A stretch of DNA of 64,000 nt from JARIHC01 sp035692985. Its GTDB lineage: Bacteria; Patescibacteriota; Saccharimonadia; Saccharimonadales; UBA4665. A model generated the notes under the pieces. That model searched no databases and had not been told where the DNA came from. It was given only the letters and a program-made list of their open reading frames with translations. This document shows, piece by piece, positions 50,355 to 57,984 of the stretch. The translations under genes and the position numbers were made by a program. Positions within the stretch are counted from its first letter, which is position 1. Each line of letters starts with the position of its first letter. The stretch spans positions 44,237-108,236 of the forward strand of contig DASSHG010000005.1 in assembly GCA_035692985.1 (NCBI GenBank), given 5' to 3'.

Positions 50355-50558
50355 GTTCTCTGATGCTCCCAGATTGGCCGCATTCACGAACACGCCAAAC
50401 ATTCAGTACACAACATGCATCAGACGCACGTGGGGCAAAACGTTCACTTTTGACCGCCGGCTAGACGATTGCCGTGCGTCAAAAGCACCAATCGTTACCT
50501 TGTAGTGGCAATGCAAAATGGACAATCTTATTCTACCGAAGAAAAAACAAGAAAGGAA
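50355..50558. other. Spacer between TR and the target gene
   Basis: 204 nt without a credible gene. It probably contains the promoter and 5' part of the template RNA (minus strand), but I see no clear -35/-10 pair. No long inverted repeat was found directly behind the target stop codon. Confidence 0.5.
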
Positions 50559-51353
50559 TTAGGAAGCTTGAGACTCAAACTCTTTTGGCCCCACCGACAG
50601 ACCCAAGCCCCCGTCCGGGCGCGAGCGACCACGCGACCCGTCCAACTCCAGCTGGCCGCCGTCCGAGTCGACGCTGCCGACGTAGGAGCGGGCGCCAAAG
50701 GTAGCACGGGGTACTGTGCCATCTCGCATAAAGCCCCACTCCATCGGCATAGCTTCGCCCTTGATGCGACGCATAAGGGCAATCATTGTAACTGCAGGTA
50801 CATTTAGCGGTGTCATAGCAAATTCCGACTGCCCAACTTCAAAGTCTTGACGGACTTTGCCCAGAGTTTCGAGCTGGGTTTCTTCGCCCTCCTCGGCGTA
50901 CTTCTCATCATAGGGCTGATTAAGAAAATGCAGTAGAGGCTCTTCTGTGCTATCGGGATTAGTAATGGCTATGCGGGCATGAGCAGGCCAGTTGCCGTTC
51001 TTGGCTCCCAGCACCAGGTTGCCGATGTCATCAGCTTTATAGCCGCTTGCGTGATTGCCGGGCGTCCATAGCTCATCATCCACGTAGGTTTTAGGGTAGG
51101 TCTCGCCACTTTCGTATGAACCGTCATCCAAAGTTTGCACCATTTCAGCCAAAGTAATAATACTGCGTGGTACCTGAATGAATTTTTCACCGACCTGGGC
51201 GCTTTCATTAAGAGCCGCAAAGTCAGCGGCAACAGACTCAGCAACCCGTTCGCGGTCTTCAACCAAACCCAACATATCTAGCGCTTCAACGGCGGCTCCA
51301 GCTTCATCGCTAGCAACCCGTACTTCTGCAGCTCGCAAACCTTCAATAGCCAT
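50559..51353 (-). CDS. DGR target (variable) protein
   Basis: 264 aa. Residues 1-216 are constant: a helical, acidic N-terminus (to about residue 60) and a mixed domain with LWTPGNHASGYKADDIGNLVLGAKNGN. The C-terminus from about 218 to 257 is encoded by the variable repeat and, by analogy with other DGR targets, should form the ligand-binding face of a C-type-lectin-like fold (WGFMRDG before it, DGGLGLSVG at the end). Compared with the TR, residues 222, 227, 229, 231, 236, 239, 241, 243, 245, 248, 255 and 256 are changed. No signal peptide or membrane helix is visible, so how or whether it leaves the cell is open. Confidence 0.88.
   Translation of the reverse strand: MAIEGLRAAEVRVASDEAGAAVEALDMLGLVEDRERVAESVAADFAALNESAQVGEKFIQVPRSIITLAEMVQTLDDGSYESGETYPKTYVDDELWTPGNHASGYKADDIGNLVLGAKNGNWPAHARIAITNPDSTEEPLLHFLNQPYDEKYAEEGEETQLETLGKVRQDFEVGQSEFAMTPLNVPAVTMIALMRRIKGEAMPMEWGFMRDGTVPRATFGARSYVGSVDSDGGQLELDGSRGRSRPDGGLGLSVGPKEFESQAS
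50582..50704 (-). repeat. DGR variable repeat (VR)
   Basis: The acceptor copy inside the 3' end of the target gene. Relative to the TR (coding strand) there are 11 A-to-G, 5 A-to-C and 1 A-to-T changes. The unchanged block at 50592-50610 near the 3' end (coding GLGLSV) is the likely initiation-of-mutagenic-homing region. Confidence 0.93.
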
Positions 51354-51390
51354 ACAAACTTATACCTCGATATTACCTAATATTTTGTTA

Positions 51391-51418
51391 ATTATACAGC
51401 TTTTTTATCATATGTCAA
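51391..51418 (-). promoter_or_regulatory. Strong promoter of the DGR target gene
   Basis: Minus strand: perfect TTGACA (51418-51413), 16-nt spacer, perfect TATAAT (51396-51391). The -35 overlaps the last codons and stop of the reverse transcriptase gene. It allows the target to be expressed independently of uvrB and the reverse transcriptase. Confidence 0.75.
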
Positions 51419-52370
51419 CATATTTTTCAAGTAAAATCCAGTCGAGTTGGTTGGCGGCGGTTTGCGCCAAAGGTAACGACCGGTAGCTGCTGGCATTCCG
51501 GTGGTCAATTTTGCCGAGAATGCTTTTGGTGGTATGTTTGTCCACGACCGCGAACTCCTCCGTTATAGCGTGACCCAGGAACTTTAGGGTATGTGGCGGG
51601 CCGATGATGGCATCGTTTTTGGGGTTTATGGTGAGGTTAAGCCTGTCATCCAGAAAGTTAATGGCTTGGCTACGCAGCGAATAAGCCGCCTGGCGAGTCG
51701 GCGCGAATAGCAGAAAATCATCACCGTACCTGAGGTAGGCCTGCGGCTTTAACTGATGGCGGACAACGCGGTCGAACTCGTGCAGATATATGTTTGCGAA
51801 AATCTGACTGGTTAGGTTACCGATAGGTATGCCGGCGCCACGGATGTGGTAGCTGTCGATTATCTCGCCGGATAACCAGACTGCCGGGTCGTAAGTGCCG
51901 GTTTTGCGCTCCAGGCAGGCCAGCAGTTCCGTATGGTTCACGCTATCGAAAAACTTAGTGATGTCGGCCCGCCAAATGTAACTTCGCCGATGTTGGCGCA
52001 GTAACTGCTGGGTCCGACTTAAGCCTTTATGGAGCCCCTTGCCGACGCGGCAAGACCAAACGTCCGGATCAAAACTTTTATCGTAGATATCGTTGAGATA
52101 GTCATATAGCAAGCGGTGCGCTACCCGGTCGCGGACGCCGGCCACAGCCAAGTCGCGCCGCTTTTTCTCTTGCAGCACCACTCGTTCATAACCGCCGTGG
52201 CAGTAGGACCGGTCGGCCAGCTCGGTAGCAAGTCGCGACAGGTTATTTTCTATATCGTACGCGAATTTGTCTATTGGCTGGCTGGCCCGCTTGCCCGCTC
52301 GGAACCGCTGCCAAGCACAGTAGACAGCAGCGTAATCTGTCTGCAAAACTTGGGACGGCATGTCCGGCAC
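51408..52370 (-). CDS. DGR reverse transcriptase
   Basis: Error-prone reverse transcriptase that copies the template RNA into mutated cDNA. 320 aa from the GTG at 52370 (317 from the ATG at 52361). RT motif 3 is WRADITKFFDSVNH, motif 4 is GIPIGNLTSQIFANIYLHEFDRVV with the DGR-type I-G-N-x-x-S-Q instead of the Q-G-x-x-x-S-P of group II introns, motif 5 is YLRYGDDFLLF, and motifs 6-7 follow as LTINPKND and LKFLGHAI. No maturase or endonuclease domain. It starts 7 nt after the uvrB stop, so it is probably in the uvrB transcript. Confidence 0.93.
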   Translation of the reverse strand: MPDMPSQVLQTDYAAVYCAWQRFRAGKRASQPIDKFAYDIENNLSRLATELADRSYCHGGYERVVLQEKKRRDLAVAGVRDRVAHRLLYDYLNDIYDKSFDPDVWSCRVGKGLHKGLSRTQQLLRQHRRSYIWRADITKFFDSVNHTELLACLERKTGTYDPAVWLSGEIIDSYHIRGAGIPIGNLTSQIFANIYLHEFDRVVRHQLKPQAYLRYGDDFLLFAPTRQAAYSLRSQAINFLDDRLNLTINPKNDAIIGPPHTLKFLGHAITEEFAVVDKHTTKSILGKIDHRNASSYRSLPLAQTAANQLDWILLEKYVDI

Positions 52371-52376
52371 GGGTAG

Positions 52377-54341
52377 TTACAGCTTCTTTTTGATATCGTC
52401 AATCAGGTCGCGGAGCTCGGCGGCGGTTTCAAATTGTAGATTGGCGGCGGCTAGGTCCATCTGTGACGTCAGGTCTTTAATGAGCGAGCCGTACTCATCC
52501 TTGGGGATTTTCTTGAGGTCCAGTTTGGCGCGCTTGGCCTCTTCCGGTAGGTCGGGTCGCATGCCCTTCCCAATCTCACGCTTAATGCCAGTCGGCGTAA
52601 TGCCGTGCTTTTTATTGTAATCTTCTTGGATTTTGCGGCGGCGGGTTGTCTCGTCGATGGTCTTTTGCATACTTTTCGTCACGTGGTCGGCGTACATGAT
52701 GACGTGGCCGTTTTCGTGGCGGGCAGCCCGGCCGACGGTTTGGATAAGCGCCTGTTCGCTGCGCAGGAAACCTTCTTTGTCGGCATCTAGGATTGCTACC
52801 AGCGACACTTCCGGCAGGTCAAGACCTTCGCGCAACAGATTGATGCCGACCAGCACATCGTAGGTGCCGAGGCGCAGGTCGCGCAGAATATCGCTACGCT
52901 CCAGCGTATCGATGTCGCTATGCAAGTACGCCACTTTGATATTAATTTCCTGCAGATACTCAGCCAGATCTTCACTCATGCGCTTGGTCAGCGTGGTGAC
53001 CAGCACGCGCTGGCGTTTCTCGACGGTGGCGCGGATCTCAGCGATCAGGTCGTCGATTTGGCCCTCGATCGGCCGCACTTCTATGGGTGGATCGAGCAGA
53101 CCGGTCGGCCGGATAACTTGCTGGGCCGGCTCCGGCGACCGGCTGAGCTCGTATTCGGCCGGCGTGGCACTTACGTAAACGGACTGGTTGACGTGCCGCT
53201 CGAACTCCGTGAAAGTCAGCGGCCGGTTGTCGAGCGCGCTGGGCAGCCGGAAACCGTGCTCCACCAAGACTTCTTTGCGCGCCCGGTCGCCATTGTACAT
53301 GCCGCGGACCTGCGGGATCGTCATGTGTGACTCGTCGATGAACATCAGATAATCATCCGGAAAGTAATCTAGCAGGGTGGCCGGCTGCTCACCGGGTTCG
53401 CGGTTGGTCAGATAACGGCTGTAGTTCTCAATCCCTTTCACGAAACCGGTTTCCTCCAGCATTTCCAGGTCAAAACGGGTACGCTGTTCCAGGCGTTGGG
53501 CCTCCAACAATTTGCCTTCCTTTTTAAAGCCGGCCAGACGCTGGTCCAGCTCCTGCTCGATATGTCCAAGAGCGATTTTGAGTTTTTCTTGCGGCGTCAC
53601 ATAGTGGCTGCCAGGGAAAATTTTATACTCGTCCAGTTTAGCCAGGATTTCGCCGGTCAGCGGGTCGATCCTGGTAATACGCTCTACCTCGTCGCCGAAA
53701 AACTCTATCCGGTAAGCCAGCTCCTCGCCGGCCGGCGCCACGTCAACGACATCGCCGCGAACCCGGAAAGTCGAGCGATGGAAGTCAATATCATTGCGCT
53801 GGTACTGGATATCGGTCAGTTGCCGCAGGAATTTATCGCGCACCCGCCGCTCGCCGGTTTTGACATCGATAGACAGGCCATTGTAATCCTCTACCGAGCC
53901 AATACCATAAATACACGACACGCTGGCCACGATGATGACGTCTTTGCGGCTCAACAAGGCGTCGGTGGCGGCGTGGCGCAGACGGTCGATTTCTTCGTTG
54001 ATGGCGCTGTCTTTTTCGATGTAAGTGTCACTGCGCGGTATGTAGGCTTCCGGCTGGTAATAATCGAAGTAACTCACGAAGTAGTGGACGGCGTTGTCCG
54101 GAAAGAAGTTTTTAAACTCTGTGTAGAGCTGGGCGGCCAGTGTTTTATTATGGCTTAGCACCAGCGTCGGTTTCTGCCGGTCCTGGATGACGTTGGCCAT
54201 AGTGAAAGTTTTACCGGAGCCAGTGACGCCGAGTAATGTCTGGTCATGCAAGCCATTTCGCACACCTTTGGAAAGTTGCTCAATTGCCGACGGCTGGTCG
54301 CCGGTCGGCTTAAAATCTGCCCGCAATTTAAACTTAGCCAT
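52377..54341 (-). CDS. uvrB: Excinuclease ABC subunit B
   Basis: DNA-damage verification helicase of nucleotide excision repair. 654 aa. Walker A GVTGSGKTFTMAN, the beta-hairpin region HYFVSYFDYYQPEAYIP, DESHMTIPQ, helicase motifs VLVTTLTKRMSEDL and QTVGRAARHENG, and a C-terminal UVR domain (LTSQMDLAAANLQFETAAELRD) for UvrA/UvrC contact. TACAAT ends 6 nt before the second of two tandem ATGs (54341), so this one is the likely leaderless start. The DGR reverse transcriptase follows directly. Confidence 0.97.
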   Translation of the reverse strand: MAKFKLRADFKPTGDQPSAIEQLSKGVRNGLHDQTLLGVTGSGKTFTMANVIQDRQKPTLVLSHNKTLAAQLYTEFKNFFPDNAVHYFVSYFDYYQPEAYIPRSDTYIEKDSAINEEIDRLRHAATDALLSRKDVIIVASVSCIYGIGSVEDYNGLSIDVKTGERRVRDKFLRQLTDIQYQRNDIDFHRSTFRVRGDVVDVAPAGEELAYRIEFFGDEVERITRIDPLTGEILAKLDEYKIFPGSHYVTPQEKLKIALGHIEQELDQRLAGFKKEGKLLEAQRLEQRTRFDLEMLEETGFVKGIENYSRYLTNREPGEQPATLLDYFPDDYLMFIDESHMTIPQVRGMYNGDRARKEVLVEHGFRLPSALDNRPLTFTEFERHVNQSVYVSATPAEYELSRSPEPAQQVIRPTGLLDPPIEVRPIEGQIDDLIAEIRATVEKRQRVLVTTLTKRMSEDLAEYLQEINIKVAYLHSDIDTLERSDILRDLRLGTYDVLVGINLLREGLDLPEVSLVAILDADKEGFLRSEQALIQTVGRAARHENGHVIMYADHVTKSMQKTIDETTRRRKIQEDYNKKHGITPTGIKREIGKGMRPDLPEEAKRAKLDLKKIPKDEYGSLIKDLTSQMDLAAANLQFETAAELRDLIDDIKKKL

Positions 54342-54347
54342 CATTCA

Positions 54348-54353
54348 ATTGTA
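54348..54353 (-). promoter_or_regulatory. -10 box (TACAAT) 6 nt before uvrB
   Basis: Minus-strand TACAAT, six bases TGAATG, then ATG at 54341. The first ATG at 54344 would start before the predicted transcription start. Confidence 0.5.
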
Positions 54354-54385
54354 GCAAGTTTGGCGGGCTTGTGCCGTAATCGTGG

Positions 54386-55036
54386 TCAGCCTTTGCGGTC
54401 AAACGGCGGCTCGCCGCCCATGAACCAGTGCTCGTCGTGTTCTTCGAGCTGCGTGCGAATGTCAGCGTATTTTTCATCCAGGAGTTCAACAATACGCTTA
54501 ACCAGCCGGTCCGGGTCGTCATCATAAATTACCAGGCTCTCATCCGGCAGCTCAAGCTCTTTGATAAGCCGGGGGATCTGGTCCGCCGTGCCGCCGCTGC
54601 CGGTCAAAATGCCGCAAGGTTTATGGGCTTCCAGGGCTGAAGTGAACTCGTGCAGGCTGCCGAAGCGGCCGCCAATGGTGATGACGGCATCACTGGACTG
54701 GACCAAGTAGAGATCACGGCCAACATAATGCAGGCCGGTGAAGTTAATGAAATCGTAACATTTGCTGGGCAAGCGGTATTTGCGCAGGTGTTCACGCAGA
54801 CTGACGGCCGGAGAGAAGCCGATGCTCATGCCGCCGGCGGCACTGGCTCCCATAGCCGCGTAGTATGGCAGGCCAACTGTAGCGCCGGTAGTGAGTATAT
54901 GGCCGCTTTCAGCCACTGCCTTGCCAACCCTGCGAGCCCGGCCGGCCGATTGCTTGACCGTTTCTCCGGAAGCCGCGCCCGAGACGCAAATCGAATAGCG
55001 CAGGCGCATTTTATGCGCGCTGTCTACTTTGGCCAT
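54386..55036 (-). CDS. SLOG/LOG-like nucleotide-binding Rossmann protein
   Basis: 216 aa. YSICVSGAASGE at the start, a Gly-rich GHILTTGATVGLPYYAAMGASAAGG and DAVITIGGRFGSLHEFTSALEAHKPCGIL match the LOG/YgdH-type (lysine-decarboxylase-like) Rossmann fold. The canonical P-G-G-x-G-T-x-x-E motif is altered to I-G-G-R-F-G-S-L-H-E, so cytokinin-type phosphoribohydrolase activity is doubtful; a ligand-sensing role is possible. Start at 55036 with AAGGGTGG upstream; the frame to 55069 overlaps the upstream gene. Confidence 0.75.
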   Translation of the reverse strand: MAKVDSAHKMRLRYSICVSGAASGETVKQSAGRARRVGKAVAESGHILTTGATVGLPYYAAMGASAAGGMSIGFSPAVSLREHLRKYRLPSKCYDFINFTGLHYVGRDLYLVQSSDAVITIGGRFGSLHEFTSALEAHKPCGILTGSGGTADQIPRLIKELELPDESLVIYDDDPDRLVKRIVELLDEKYADIRTQLEEHDEHWFMGGEPPFDRKG

Positions 55037-55058
55037 CGTCGTTCCACCCTTATATTTT

Positions 55059-56306
55059 TCACGCCACAACCATTTCCTCGGCCAGTTGCGGCTGTACCTG
55101 TCCTATGACAGCTTGTTCCACGGTGTCCGGCTTAAGGTAGCGCAGCATCAGCTCCTGACGCAGGCTGTGCTGGAAATAGTCGCTCAGACGTTTTTCGAAT
55201 GGCAATTTATTGCAGGCGCTCAAAGCGGCATCTATGATATTTATCGACACCGGACGGTTATCATGCAGCAGTCCGAGATGCGCTGATTGTTTCCAGAAAG
55301 CCAACGCCGGCTCGATAGCACTCAGGGATTCTTCTATAGGGTGCCAGGCAATATCTTCGAGCTGGAGGTGCGGCTCAGCCACTTCATTTCTGGCGCGTCC
55401 TGTTAGGCCGGCGTAATAACGTTGGATCAGCCGCCACGGCATAACCTGGTCAAAAAACGGCGACTCCAGGTGCGGGTCGTCGCCGGCGGCTACCTCTTGG
55501 ACTATACCGCCAAAATCCGGCCGTACCTGACATAATTTCAGAAAAGTGCTGGCCGCGCGGATCTCATTGAGCTCTCGCAGCGCTAAGCTGAGACTGGCGA
55601 CTGTCGAGCCGGCAGGCGCTTCGGTTGGGAGGGGTAGAAAGGCGAGGGCGCCCAACTCCTTAAAACATAGCAGGTTGTGGCGCTGGTCGGTGACAGCCCT
55701 GGTGGCCAGATCCCGCCATCTTTCAGCATCCAGCTCAACTACCTGGATACTCCGCATCTCAAAATCAGCTGCCGTGAACTGTTTATATTGGACGGTTAGC
55801 CGTTTGTGCCAATGGGCGTCTTCGCTGAGCCGCGCGGCCGACAGCGCCGATAGCGGTGTTTCGTGCTTTAAAAACGAATCCATCGAACGATAGCCCAGGC
55901 TTTTCATAGCCTTTTTGGGCGGCACTTGCTTGAGAATTGACTTGAGCGCGCTGGCTTTCACCGCGAAACAGCGCCTAGAGTCCGGCAGCCGCTTGAGGGC
56001 ATGCACCATGCCGGCCACTACGTCACCCTCGGCCGATACGTGCGTCGCGGCCAGCGTCCGGAGCGTACGGTTCAACTTGGCGTCATCGGTCTTTACCCTT
56101 TCCTGCAGAACGTGGTACAGCTCTTCCGGCGTAGTATCTTCAGGGTCGAGACCCAGTTCACGCAGCTTGTCTTTGGCGGCCCTGCTAATTTCCGCGGAAA
56201 AACGGATATCGGTGTTAGGGTGGCCATTAGCTGACTCGAGCCGCCGCAAAGCCTGCCGGAAAAACGGTTCCGGCGCTTGCAAAGCCCGGGATAAGAATTT
56301 AGTCAT
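55059..56306 (-). CDS. Hypothetical protein, 415 aa
   Basis: Soluble, largely helical protein; no domain recognised. DIRFSAEISRAAKDKLRELG and DTTPEELYHVLQERVKTDD near the N-terminus, a middle block RYYAGLTGRARNEVAEPHLQLEDIAW and a Leu/Arg-rich end. No signal or membrane segment, no catalytic motif I can name. It lies 22 nt upstream of the SLOG gene on the same strand. AGGTGGG lies about 9 nt before the ATG. Confidence 0.7.
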   Translation of the reverse strand: MTKFLSRALQAPEPFFRQALRRLESANGHPNTDIRFSAEISRAAKDKLRELGLDPEDTTPEELYHVLQERVKTDDAKLNRTLRTLAATHVSAEGDVVAGMVHALKRLPDSRRCFAVKASALKSILKQVPPKKAMKSLGYRSMDSFLKHETPLSALSAARLSEDAHWHKRLTVQYKQFTAADFEMRSIQVVELDAERWRDLATRAVTDQRHNLLCFKELGALAFLPLPTEAPAGSTVASLSLALRELNEIRAASTFLKLCQVRPDFGGIVQEVAAGDDPHLESPFFDQVMPWRLIQRYYAGLTGRARNEVAEPHLQLEDIAWHPIEESLSAIEPALAFWKQSAHLGLLHDNRPVSINIIDAALSACNKLPFEKRLSDYFQHSLRQELMLRYLKPDTVEQAVIGQVQPQLAEEMVVA

Positions 56307-56413
56307 TTTAGCTTGCCCACCTGGTATTTTTATTTGGCGTCTTCATGTTGTTACCAACCCGTTAGTTACAGATTAGCACAAGAGGCATGCAGAATAAAGT
56401 CGCGGAGGCCAAA

Positions 56414-57421
56414 TTAGCGCAGCGGTGCCGGCCGGTAGTGCTCCGGCGAGTGCCGCAGATAATGCTCGATTTGTTTTTCAGTGAGCAATCCCGCCTGGGC
56501 ACCGACTTTCTGGACCACGCTCATAGAATTTATCGGCGCCCATTGGAGCGCGCCCTCGATGCTGTTGCCTTTGATTAGGGCGGCTACGAAAGTTGAAGCA
56601 AAAGCATCGCCGGCGCCGGTGCGGTCAACCGGCGGCGCCGGATCCGGATAGAGTGGCATTTGTAGGCGCTGCTGGCCATCTGATACGTAGGCGCCTCCCG
56701 GCCCGTCGGTTATTACTACAGTCTTTGGCCCCAGCGCATGCAGATGATCAAACAAATTGTGGATGTTGGCGTGGTCGCCGCCACCAACTGTAACAGCTTC
56801 TTCGCGGTTGAGTATCAATACCTCGCTGCGCTGGTAGATCCGTTTTAGCCGCTCCGCGCCGGCGGCCATTTGGAATGTTCCAGGTTGGAAGGCCATTTTT
56901 ACATCCGGTTGCTTGTCCAGCCAATCGGCTACCTGGTCGTGATACTCCAGCGCGTGCTCGCTTATGGAGCTAAAATAAACCCATCGCGGCACTTCGTCTT
57001 TTTTAAGGTGCGGCCAATGGTAGTCATATTCTTCGTGCTTGATCAGAATGGTTCGTTCCGCGCCAAACTGTAAAACGAAATGGAAATTGCTTTTATGCTC
57101 TGGATTGACGCGCACAAACCGGTGGTCGACTTTCTCGCGGGCCAGCACGGCAAGCATATCGCGGCCTTCCTGGTCACCGCCAATATTGGTGGCGAAACTG
57201 CTCTTTAACCCCAGCCGCGCGAAAGCCACGGCAGCATTGGATGCGTTGCCGACGGCCGGAATGACTGTATGATGGTCGAACGGTATTTTGGTCCCAAAGG
57301 GTATCGACAGCCATTTCCCCTGCTCGTTCGAATAAGTGTGCTCTTCCTTTTCTATGAGGTCGATAAAGTCATCAGTAACGATGTCGCCGATACTAATTAC
57401 ATCCGGTTGTACGAAACCCAT
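56414..57421 (-). CDS. PfkB-family carbohydrate kinase
   Basis: Ribokinase-type sugar or nucleoside kinase, 335 aa. VISIGDIVTDDFIDL at the start, GNASNAAVAFARLGLKSSF (substrate-side motif 1), EVLILNREEAVTVGGG and the PfkB signature 2 VDRTGAGDAFASTFVAALI with the catalytic Asp. The acceptor (ribose, fructose, adenosine or other) cannot be told. ATG at 57421 with AAAGG upstream; a GTG at 57427 is an alternative. It is close to the sugar-phosphate genes at the right end. Confidence 0.9.
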   Translation of the reverse strand: MGFVQPDVISIGDIVTDDFIDLIEKEEHTYSNEQGKWLSIPFGTKIPFDHHTVIPAVGNASNAAVAFARLGLKSSFATNIGGDQEGRDMLAVLAREKVDHRFVRVNPEHKSNFHFVLQFGAERTILIKHEEYDYHWPHLKKDEVPRWVYFSSISEHALEYHDQVADWLDKQPDVKMAFQPGTFQMAAGAERLKRIYQRSEVLILNREEAVTVGGGDHANIHNLFDHLHALGPKTVVITDGPGGAYVSDGQQRLQMPLYPDPAPPVDRTGAGDAFASTFVAALIKGNSIEGALQWAPINSMSVVQKVGAQAGLLTEKQIEHYLRHSPEHYRPAPLR

Positions 57422-57489
57422 GTCCACCTTTTAATTTATTGCTTATGTTTTTAGTGTATCACGTTGCCCAGTCCAGTCACGCCGGTATG

Positions 57490-57960
57490 CTAAGTCAACT
57501 TTAGTTTGCGCTTAATTTTGGCGATCTCGACCCGGTTAGTATCGGCCATTTCAGTTGTTCCGCACAGTTTATCGTCGAGATCATCAACCTTATTACCCAA
57601 CCTGAATTCTAAGTCACGGAAATTGTTGGTGGTTTCAAGCGAGAATTGGCCGATGTCCAGCGTAAGCTGGTCAATTTTATCAGTTAAACGTTTTTCGAGC
57701 TTATTAAGCATAGGCTGAACTCTGGCATCAATCATCTCGGGAACTATTTCCTTAATGATTTTAGGTACCCGTTCATTGATAATTTTCGGAACACGTTCGT
57801 CAATTATCTTAGGTACACGTTCGTCAATTACTTTCGGAACACGTTCGTCAAACGAAGTATCAAACAGCTTCTTAATAGCCCGCAAATCGTCTTTTGTTAA
57901 ACTCATGAGCTTATAATAATAGTCTGGGTCACGGCGGCCAAAAGTTTTGTCCGCAAACAT
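57490..57960 (-). CDS. Octad-repeat coiled-coil protein, 156 aa
   Basis: Residues about 38-86 contain six tandem 8-residue units of the type D-E-R-V-P-K-I-I (DERVPKVI, DERVPKII, DERVPKII, NERVPKII, KEIVPEMI, DARVQPML), followed by a heptad coiled coil (LEKRLTDKIDQLTLDIGQFSLETTNNFRDLEFRL). The Pro in every unit argues against one straight helix. No signal peptide or domain recognised. Similar short coiled-coil proteins (76 aa at 11917) occur in this window. Confidence 0.65.
   Translation of the reverse strand: MFADKTFGRRDPDYYYKLMSLTKDDLRAIKKLFDTSFDERVPKVIDERVPKIIDERVPKIINERVPKIIKEIVPEMIDARVQPMLNKLEKRLTDKIDQLTLDIGQFSLETTNNFRDLEFRLGNKVDDLDDKLCGTTEMADTNRVEIAKIKRKLKLT
57735..57852 (-). repeat. 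24-bp tandem repeats inside the octad-repeat gene
   Basis: Near-identical 24-bp units encoding D-E-R-V-P-K-x-I; the units at 57781-57852 are the most alike, those to the left are degenerate. Such a repeat can change copy number by slippage. Confidence 0.75.
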
Positions 57961-57984
57961 TAACTTTTTTAATAAATGCCGCGT

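Noticed and set aside
50236..50807. Two plus-strand reading frames sharing PHRQTQA...RPVQLQLAAVRVD-like products
   Set aside because: They are antisense translations of the TR and VR repeats; the similarity comes from the DNA repeat and not from paralogous proteins.
51408..52370. Reverse transcriptase as a group II intron or retron
   Set aside because: There is no maturase or endonuclease domain and no msr/msd, motif 4 is of the DGR type, and a perfect adenine-specific TR/VR pair lies next to it.
27627..52370. UGA recoding as in Gracilibacteria or Absconditabacteria
   Set aside because: TGA ends nusA, hisS, rpiB and the reverse transcriptase at their expected lengths, so it is a stop here.
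57735..57852. Short regular repeats that might be a CRISPR array
   Set aside because: The repeats are directly tandem with no spacers and are translated in frame as D-E-R-V-P-K-I-I units; no cas genes are present.
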